Positions 48,871-64,000 of a stretch of DNA of 64,000 nucleotides are shown piece by piece. The translations under genes and the position numbers were made by a program. Source of the DNA: Allolobophora icterica. Lineage: Eukaryota; Annelida; Clitellata; Crassiclitellata; Lumbricidae. Every line of letters begins with the position of its first letter. Position 1 is the first letter of the stretch. The stretch is from NCBI GenBank assembly GCA_963556255.1, contig OY744608.1, positions 25,995,920 through 26,059,919 of the forward strand, read 5' to 3'. Under the pieces are notes generated by a model, which searched no databases, had not been told where the DNA came from, and saw nothing but the letters and a program-made list of their open reading frames with translations.

Positions 48871-50964
48871 TTGGTAGTAACACATAACTGCGCTTTGCAG
48901 CTTAGTTCCTCTAAAATATGCAGAACCTTTGATTTGGCTCGACTTTCTCGATGTTCCGCATTGTACAGAGCCTGTTTCATTGTAACCAGTCTTTCTTCAA
49001 GAGGCTCACTTTTACGCTTCAACGTCCGAGGGCTGGCCAGTATGGCATACGAGTGCTCTTTACAGATAAAAGAAGGCTGAACTGGAAACTCGGTAGAACT
49101 TGAAGCAAAAGGAACTGAAGCCATCGCAGCTGTGCTGGTCTTTGATGAGTGCCCGAGCGCTTTCATAGCCTATGCAAAAGAAAACAAAAAAAATAATGTG
49201 TTCATGACCTCCACTGGTGGCACAAGTGAAACTTCTTAGCTATGATTGCAAGGATGCCAAGACCAAGACTTTTAAAAATGAACTCAAGTGCACTTGAGAC
49301 CAAGACCTTGGTCTCACAAGACCAACTGTACAGGGGAATGTTCATTTTCAAAACTGAAACTTATAAAGAATCAGCTTCACAGCACAACGGGACAGTAGCG
49401 TTTGAACTAGCTTTCACTCACGTGCGCAGTAAATGATAGCCTGAAAACCATTAATTTAAAGCCAATTATAAATCAATTCAAACGCCTATCCAAAGATATG
49501 TCTCGACTCCAGTCTGTACCTTCTAAAGCAGCATTATAACATATATAAGACTGATTGGCAAAATGTCAGAGTCAAGAGAAGAAGCTCAGAAGCACTATGT
49601 TAAAATTTTGAACAGGGGATAGATAAACATGATGTGAAAACATGAGAATACTGCTCCTGTTGCTCTGATTTATTATACAGGTTACTGTAAAATTTCTTAT
49701 AAATACCCTAGTGTTTATTTATACAAATTGTTTTTAACCCTGGGTAAAATGCATTATTTGTATTTCTTCTTACCATGATCACTGCACCACTAACACACGA
49801 ATGCAACTCTTTCTCAACTTTATCAGCAATTTTCGTGCAATGTAATTCGTGCAATTGTTGCTGGTACCGCATACTGACACCAAATACGACCCAGTATTTA
49901 TAATATACTGGCACTTAAGAGGCTGGCTTTGTTTCCTGAGATTTTAATTCTTACAGATTTCATACCTCGCATTGTGGGAAACTGAACTTTGATGGAACTG
50001 CATCTTTCTTCAACACTGTTGCTCCATGATAGAACAGAAAATCATCCATCATGAAGTGCTCAGAGCACAACACAGCAGTTGTACTAGGATTCCAAATGTT
50101 GTGTTTGTTTGGGTCAATGCGATTCACTGCTTTCACCCAGGCTGATCGTCGCATCTCCTCAGCAGGAAACCTAAACAAACAAAATATGCCATAGTCATGT
50201 TTCGTTACTACAGCTATACTATTATTTCTGATAGTGTGCCATGAAATCCTGAAGTACAATATCTAGTGTTTACAGCAAACACTATCTCACCCTATAATAC
50301 CACAAATATTTTGTGTGTTAAATTAGAGACTATATTCATGTTCAAATGCACGGTTGCTTGATCACAATTGTCGATACTTTATCATTATAATGGGGTACAG
50401 CAAAAATACAATAAAGTTTACATTCCGAGTCATTGCTTTTGCAACCGGGATAAAATGATGAGGTTTGTGCTGCTACGTTTTCTCCAAAATCTGCACAACT
50501 GTTTGCTTATAATCTCTCTATACTATCACAATTTTTGTTAAAGAATGCTAATATCACTAGAATGCAGCCAACAAGAGAACTTTGACTATACACAATAACC
50601 TTTATTCTAACTGTAGAATTGCTTACCAAGAAAAATCTTCGCACTACTGAATAGTTAATTTAGCATGACATAGTCTTTTGTGGCGAGTTTGTTATGCAGC
50701 CCCAAACTTATAAAACTCACTAGGCAAGGGTAATGATCTACCGGGTAGACATTTTTGGGTAAAGGGTTTAAAGTAACCGCGGTGCCATATATGCAATCAT
50801 TTGTGTTATTACAGCCATATATGCAATCATTTGTGTTATTACAGAACTAAGATTTACACAAACTAGTGTGTTTTAGCTGCGTACCTGTGAAAAGTTATTT
50901 TCCTCCCACAACTGTACGATCCAACTTTATTTGTGCAGCCGATAGCACAACACGAGCTAACCAT
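48871..50964 (-). CDS. THAP-domain protein with coiled coil, 3 exons
   Basis: Exons 50964-50885, 50170-49966 and 49169 to about 48871 (last donor uncertain; reading through gives a stop at 48702). Exon 1 starts MVSSCCAIGCTNK and ends ITFHR; exon 2 continues FPAEEMRRSAWVKAVNR, a CSEHF zinc-ligand pair, and AVPSKFSF. Together they form a complete C2CH THAP DNA-binding domain (AVPTIF-type box). Exon 3 has YAILASPRTLKRKSEPLEER followed by a coiled coil, the usual THAP arrangement. No catalytic part follows on this strand. It may be a domesticated THAP factor or the N-terminal half of a broken P-like element. The 31-bp tandem repeat at 50784-50845 lies in intron 1. Confidence 0.75.
49250..49335. 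repeat. Degraded fragment of the CAAGACC hAT-like element
   Basis: GACCAAGACTTTTAAAAA and the palindromic ACTCAAGTGCACTTGAG, then CCAAGACCTTGGTCTC, match 8950-9010. No termini are preserved. Confidence 0.55.
50784..50845. repeat. 31-bp perfect tandem duplication
   Basis: Two adjacent copies of a 31-bp unit containing CATATATGCAATCATTTG, in intron 1 of the THAP gene about 40 bp from its 5' splice site. Confidence 0.9.
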
Positions 50965-50969
50965 TTTGA

Positions 50970-52498
50970 TACGTATAATAAGCAGCGAAATTATATAATG
51001 CTTTACATTTTACGATATATCGAAATTTTAGTTAGAATGGATTTCGTAATTAAGTCCTTTGAATGGTTAGACTACAAGTTAAAGAACGGACTTCAACAAG
51101 CCTCTTGTCGTCTTGTCTGCACCACCATGTCGATCGCTGATGTGTAGCTATTAATAGAGATCGTTGATGTCTATGGTCAGGGAGGATATGTATTAATAGT
51201 AACTCTTAATACATATCAATGGACTGAGCGATAACCGAACTTTTAGAGCCCATTAGCTATCCAGTAACTATTAATACATATCAATGATCGCTGCATGCAT
51301 CTCTGCCATTAAGACCATAGATCAAGGACATTGCATGCAAAGGACTGGAAACTCCTTATATAACGTCGTGTACCTACCTTTTGAGCGATAATCGGGGTCT
51401 GAAACATTTTGCATCTTATTTACATAAAAAAATAAATGCCTTAAGTTAACTATATTTATGAAGGCAAATCGACGAAAAATTATGTTTGCGAATTAAAAAT
51501 TGTCTTTGGAAATTTAAAACGCCATATTAACTGTCAAAAACAAAATTTAAAGTGGGGCGACATCTGTGGGTGAGTTAAAACGGGTGTACACATTATTGTT
51601 ATGAGTAACCAATCCTCTAATATAGAATCCTCACCATATATTTAAGAATTAAACAAGGACCAATAATTTACAGGTCTAGATACTCCATATTTAATACCGG
51701 GAAACTAGTATGTACATGGCCGACAGAAAAATATCGAGGAAATTTATGCATTCAGTTAAAATTATTTATAAAGGAAAATCGACAAATAATTACACCTGCA
51801 TATTAAAACATTGCCTGCGGAGCTTTAAGACATCATATTTATTATCAGGTGTGAAAATTGAAGTTGACCTTGATCAAGTCTACGCGTGTACGGTGTACCA
51901 GCGGCTGATACCAAAGAGGTAGAATAAAATTGCCCGCTTATCGGCGCTACAAACGCCCATTTTAAATTTCTTACCGTCGTTGATGATTGGGTCCACTGCA
52001 TGGTCGTCGCTCGTTTTACCATCGAGGATGCCACGCAGTCCTGCTCTCACAATTTTGTCCAAATCATGTACAAATCCTTCAAAGGTCCACTCAACGTATC
52101 ATTCGCGAGATGGCGCGTTGTTAAAATGAGATGTAGGACGTGATGGGCGATTTGCATGGCTGCCGTATACAGTTAAAATTCGACTTATGTAATAACTTGT
52201 GATCATCCGTTCATACAGATTTGTAATCATACTGCGTAATTGTCAGTTTGAAAATATTAAACGAAGATTATTATTAACGAAGCAGCAGCCTGATGCATGT
52301 ATTTTCTGTTTAACGACTTTCGGGACTGACACCCACGAAACAGGCAATGACAGCTAGACTAGATAGGGCTGATAGGCCCTATTGCAGTTCAAGATTATGA
52401 ACAGAATTAATAATTAAGCATATAATTGAAGATTAAACGAGATTGAACCAATTGAATATTATCTATTTTAACTGTATAAGTTTTACGTAGGCTACGAT
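50970..52498. other. THAP gene 5' flank and intergenic DNA
   Basis: The THAP promoter should lie at the left edge. Short repeats built on CTATTAATACATATCAATG occur at about 51200-51290. An isolated open stretch on the minus strand at 51975-52100 is listed separately. Otherwise nothing was recognised. Confidence 0.35.
51974..52101 (-). CDS. Isolated candidate exon, function unknown
   Basis: The minus strand reads YVEWTFEGFVHDLDKIVRAG and continues LRGILDGKTSDDHAVDPIIND up to a consensus donor (GACG|GTAAGAAAT). No ATG in frame and no clear acceptor were found, and no partner exon was identified nearby. Spacing of GF, IV and LxG residues faintly resembles Tctex1-type dynein light chains, too weak to name it. 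It may be a first exon with an unseen start or chance. Confidence 0.2.
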
Positions 52499-53016
52499 CG
52501 GAGGTGTAACTTTGCTCTAGAAAGTGGGGTACCAACACTGGCGTAAACTTGTTCAAAATATTGGGGGAGGGGGCATTTGGTTATTTGAAATTGAAATTGA
52601 ATTGAATTGAATGAACCTAAATTTGGCGCCATTTATATGCAATGCCGAATAATAATGATAATGATGATGTGCTGATGATAATAATAACAATAAAAATAAA
52701 TATAATAGGGCCTAATGATAATAAGCGTAATAATAAATGTAACAATAATAACGACAACAACAATTATATAATAAAAATAAAAATAATAATTTCAAATTAC
52801 TAACAATAGACGTGTTTCATTATTGAAGAGACGTGTGTTGTACACTAATGCTCGGTAATTGTTTTGAATCTGGAGGGCTTCCTCAGGTAAAATAAATTAA
52901 ATAATAATGGGCACAAACAATGGGTATGAAAGGTGTGGGGTACGGTACTCTCCAGTCCAAAAATTGGGGTACGTGTACCCCTCGTAGGCTCGTACCACCC
53001 GTATTTTACACCTATG
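52499..53016 (+). mobile_element. hAT-like element (CAGAGGCGTAAC family, long subtype)
   Basis: It starts CGGAGGTGTAACTTTG and ends TTTTACACCTATG. The flanks GCTACGAT (52491-52498) and GCTACGTT (53017-53024) are an 8-bp duplication with one change. The interior has an AT-rich stretch with short AATAATGATAATGATGATG-type simple repeats, then TTTTGAATCTGGAGGGCTTCC. The same segment occurs, inverted, at 54310-54350. Confidence 0.7.
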
Positions 53017-53184
53017 GCTACGTTAGCCTATTCAAGCCACATCACAACCAAGTAGAAAATTCACTAAGGATCGTTACTGTCTTCGAATTCTTGTCGAATC
53101 GTCGATGAGTCGCCCACTAAGCTCTTCGTTTCCTCTCTGTTCGGTCTGAGGAGGCCGTATAATTAGCTGCTTCCTCCTTCAACG

Positions 53185-54200
53185 ATCTTGGTTTGGCGTC
53201 TCTGGCACTGCTCGACTCTGGTTTATTTGTCTTCCAGGTCCTTCTATGTTAAAACCTCCAGCCACTGCTCGCAACCCCTCCGTCTCTCCTGTGGTGTCCC
53301 TCAAGGCTACGTTATGGGTCCACTGCATAAAACATTTAAACCATCTCATAAAATCCTCCTCTGTTGACCACCATCTCTACACAGACGACACCCAACTCTA
53401 CATAATCCCTCTCCGCAAGCTCCTTCTCCACCTCCATCACACAATTACTCAACGTGGTTAACCTAGTCCAGCGGTGCGCAACCTGCGGCCGTACGGCCGC
53501 ATGCGGCCGTGAGAGGGAGAATTGGCGGCCGTGGACAGTTGAGCTAATGATAATGTTTTGGCGGCCGTGTGCAGATTAATTCATAAATAGGAAACTGTGG
53601 AATTCTATTCCATGAAGAATATAAATTGTTCCTTAAGTGACAATAAATTCCTCACCTCTATGCTATTATAGCCCTACTCTTAAATAATAGTAGCAGATCT
53701 ATATCTTGGCGGTCGTGCGCTGGCGGCGATCTTGTATGACAGGTGGAAGGGACACGGGACACTTTTGAACTGATCTGGTCAAAAAAGAGGTGAAAATTTT
53801 TTTCGCGCTCACGCGCAAAAAAATGTGTCAACCTTTTTGGTGTTTCTTCAAAATTTTGGCGAGGGACAACTGTACAGTGTGTCCCTCCACTGATAAAGGT
53901 GGGAGTCTTATTCCCCTCGATCCCTGGATCGCCGCCCATGCGGCCGTGATGAGAATATGAACCTGTAATGCGGCCGAAATTAACGAAAAGGTTGCGCACC
54001 CCTGACCTAGTCTCACAGTGGATGTCATCCAATCTCCTCTGCCTTAACCATTCCAAAACAGAATTCATCATCCTAAATCTTCCTGATCAAATCAAGCAAA
54101 TCCCTGACCCTTCCATGCACCTATCGAATAATTCGCGGTCTCTTACCTTCACCTCCGCAATCACTGTATTACATTTCATTCACACCTCTCCTTCTCTAAC
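53185..54200 (+). mobile_element. L2-like RT fragment split by a hAT insertion
   Basis: Pieces 53185-53468 and 54005-54200 encode consecutive, frame-shifted parts of one reverse transcriptase. SWFGVSGTA and CGVPQGYVMGPLH come before the split, and SQWMSSNLLCLNHSKTEFII after it. The YTDDTQLYIIPL block at about 53375 replaces YADD. Removing the hAT element and one ACCTAGTC copy restores continuity. Confidence 0.7.
53469..54004. mobile_element. Non-autonomous hAT element (CAGCGGTGCGCAACCT ends)
   Basis: The ends CAGCGGTGCGCAACCT and AGGTTGCGCACCCCTG are inverted repeats with an exact 8-bp duplication ACCTAGTC (53461-53468 and 54005-54012). GCGGCCGT motifs recur subterminally at both ends. Length 536 bp, no complete transposase. 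It is the clearest hAT insertion in the window because it interrupts a recognisable L2 frame. Confidence 0.88.
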
Positions 54201-54201
54201 C

Positions 54202-54370
54202 CATAGGCGTAATTTATGGAGGATCCGAGGGGTACCCGTACCCCCACTTTTTGGACTGGATGGTACCTTAACCCTACTTTTCATATCCATTGTTTTTGTC
54301 CATTATTATTTTATCTGAGGAAGCCGTCTAGTCTCTAGATTCAAAACAATTGGGCCTACCGAGCATTATC
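54202..54370 (-). mobile_element. hAT-like element fragment (CAGAGGCGTAAC family), right end truncated
   Basis: It starts CATAGGCGTAATTTATGG and runs collinear with the inverse of the copy at 52499-53016 (GGTACCCGTACCCCCACTTT, CATTGTTT, CTGAGGAAGCC, ATTCAAAACAATT). It then dissolves into the (TCA)n tract. The opposite terminus was not found. Confidence 0.65.
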
Positions 54371-54423
54371 ATCAGTGTGATCACCATCATCATCACGCTC
54401 ATTGCTATTATTATTACTGTCGC

Positions 54424-63092
<8,669 letters not shown>

Positions 63093-63518
63093 GGGCAAAG
63101 TGACTTAATTCTGGCCGGTACCTAATTCAGGCCACTTTTTGACCTTTATTCACAGCCAAAGTAAGAGTACTACAGTTATTATAAGGGAAATTATTTTGTC
63201 ACACCTTGTTTTGCTTGCGGCTCGAGGCTAAAAATAACTCATAGCTGACTAGCGGATTTTCTAATCACGTGTCAAAGTTTTGATCATTTCCAGTTGTTGC
63301 AGCATACATAATTTGAGATTTTCAAGTTTTTCATCAACATACTGCTTCAATTGGGTAAGTCTATTTAACGAACAAATGTTATTTTCATATAAAGTAAACA
63401 TTATATTATTTAATGGCAGCTTGATAGTTTGTCCCAGTTGGCGGATTAATAAGATGCTGTGCGGCAAAATAAGTCACGCAGAGAAACCTATTTCTGACCA
63501 CATCTGCAATGTAATTCA

Positions 63519-63652
63519 GGCCATGGCCAGAGATAGGTATCTGATGGCCAGAATTAGGTATCGGGCGGCCAGAATCAGGTATCAGGTGACCAGAATTAGG
63601 TATCGAGCGGCCAGAATCAGGTATCAGGTGACCAGAATTAGGTATCGACTGC
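63519..63652 (+). repeat. Minisatellite of GGCCAGAATTAGGTATC units
   Basis: Six or seven copies of a 17-20-bp unit alternating GGCCAGAATTAGGTATCG and GACCAGAATTAGGTATC or GGCCAGAATCAGGTATC. It lies directly upstream of the transposase frame and resembles the inverted motif at 63110-63140. Confidence 0.85.
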
Positions 63653-63716
63653 CAGCTTTTAATTTTAAAGCTCACAACATTTTTCTTGCAGCGTCAATTA
63701 ATTGAAAATGGTGTAA

Positions 63717-64000
63717 GTCAATAAAGGCAAGAACGCCAAGAAATTGGCGAAAACAGAGGAGACAAATAATAAAGGAAGAAGGAGAGCTGCAAGAGGGAAG
63801 CATTGCCTTTGGACTGAAAGTGCAATGCTTGCAGCAATTGCAGCTGTTCGTGAAAATGGAATGTCCCAAAGAGCAGCATGCAAAACGTTTCAAGTTCCCC
63901 GAAGTACTCTACAAGTCCGTTTAACTGGGAAAACAGAAATCGGTTCCAGGCCTGGTCGTCCAACTATCATGTCATCTGATCAAGAAGAAAAACTGGCTGA
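63717..64000 (+). CDS. HTH_psq-type (pogo/Tigger/Jerky-like) transposase, N-terminus only
   Basis: From 63717 the frame is open to the window edge. After a basic stretch (KGRRRAARGKH) it reads LWTESAMLAAIAAVRENGMS, QRAACKTFQVPRSTLQVRL and GSRPGRPTIMSSDQEEKLA. This is the Psq/CENP-B-type helix-turn-helix followed by the GRPT..S..EE motif of pogo-superfamily transposases and Jerky/Tigger-derived genes. An ATG GTG TAA directly upstream (63708-63716) is in frame but stopped, so the true start may be elsewhere or reached by splicing, or the copy is disabled. The DDE domain would lie to the right of the window. Confidence 0.65.

Larger units (their letters stand above)
63093..64000 (+). mobile_element. 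Putative pogo/Tigger-like transposon, left part (runs off the window)
   Basis: A TA dinucleotide (63091-63092) precedes GGGCAAAGTGACTTAATTCT, followed by GGCCGGTACCTAATTCAGGCC. The reverse-complement motif GGCCAGAATTAGGTATC is reiterated at 63510-63650, consistent with subterminal repeats. A helix-turn-helix transposase N-terminus starts at about 63717. The right end lies beyond the window, so the boundaries cannot be proven. Confidence 0.5.

Overview
The window is metazoan nuclear DNA. Its genes are split by GT-AG introns, coding exons are short islands in AT-rich sequence, and every recognisable gene is an animal-type gene (ISD11/LYRM4, PKA catalytic subunit, Elongin A, FAD synthase, THAP proteins). 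CR1/L2-like non-LTR retrotransposons, tRNA-derived SINEs, non-autonomous hAT elements with 8-bp target duplications and long microsatellites are abundant. A recurring palindrome (GTAGGCCTAC) and this repeat mix suggest a marine invertebrate, perhaps an echinoderm or other invertebrate deuterostome. That placement is inference only.

Layout. 1-2.4 kb: no gene seen, one inverted-repeat DNA transposon. 2.47-5.76 kb (+): a complete three-exon LYRM4/ISD11 gene (91 aa). 9.83-22.89 kb (+): a complete ten-exon cAMP-dependent protein kinase catalytic subunit gene (350 aa) with a myristoylation-type first exon; intron 9 holds a well-preserved non-LTR reverse-transcriptase fragment. 25.30-37.05 kb (-): a ten-exon Elongin A gene (about 1215 aa), convergent with PKA and carrying a greatly expanded Ser/Lys-rich middle. 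38.1-42.0 kb: a nest of DNA transposons. 42.1-43.0 kb (-): weak unassigned exons. 43.45-46.57 kb (-): a two-exon FAD synthase gene (530 aa). 47.9-51.0 kb: an internally deleted P-element/THAP9-like transposase fragment (+) facing a THAP-domain plus coiled-coil gene (-). 52.5-54.7 kb: hAT copies, a split L2 copy and a large (TCA)n tract. 56.9-60.8 kb (-): a three-exon gene reconstructed here as an F-box plus NHL-like beta-propeller protein (393 aa). 63.1 kb to the right edge (+): the start of what looks like a pogo/Tigger-like transposon, with TIR-like end, subterminal minisatellite and HTH_psq transposase N-terminus.

The cellular genes do not form a pathway. LYRM4 acts in mitochondrial Fe-S assembly, PKA-C in cAMP signalling, Elongin A in RNA polymerase II elongation and ubiquitylation, FAD synthase in flavin metabolism. 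They look like independent housekeeping loci. The most unusual content is the transposon archaeology: a three-level nested insertion at 7.88-9.18 kb, a microsatellite that probably arose inside a hAT copy at 54.2-54.7 kb, and an inverted, gutted P-like element at 48-51 kb. Exon boundaries were placed by eye from homology, frame and splice consensus; no search or alignment was run.
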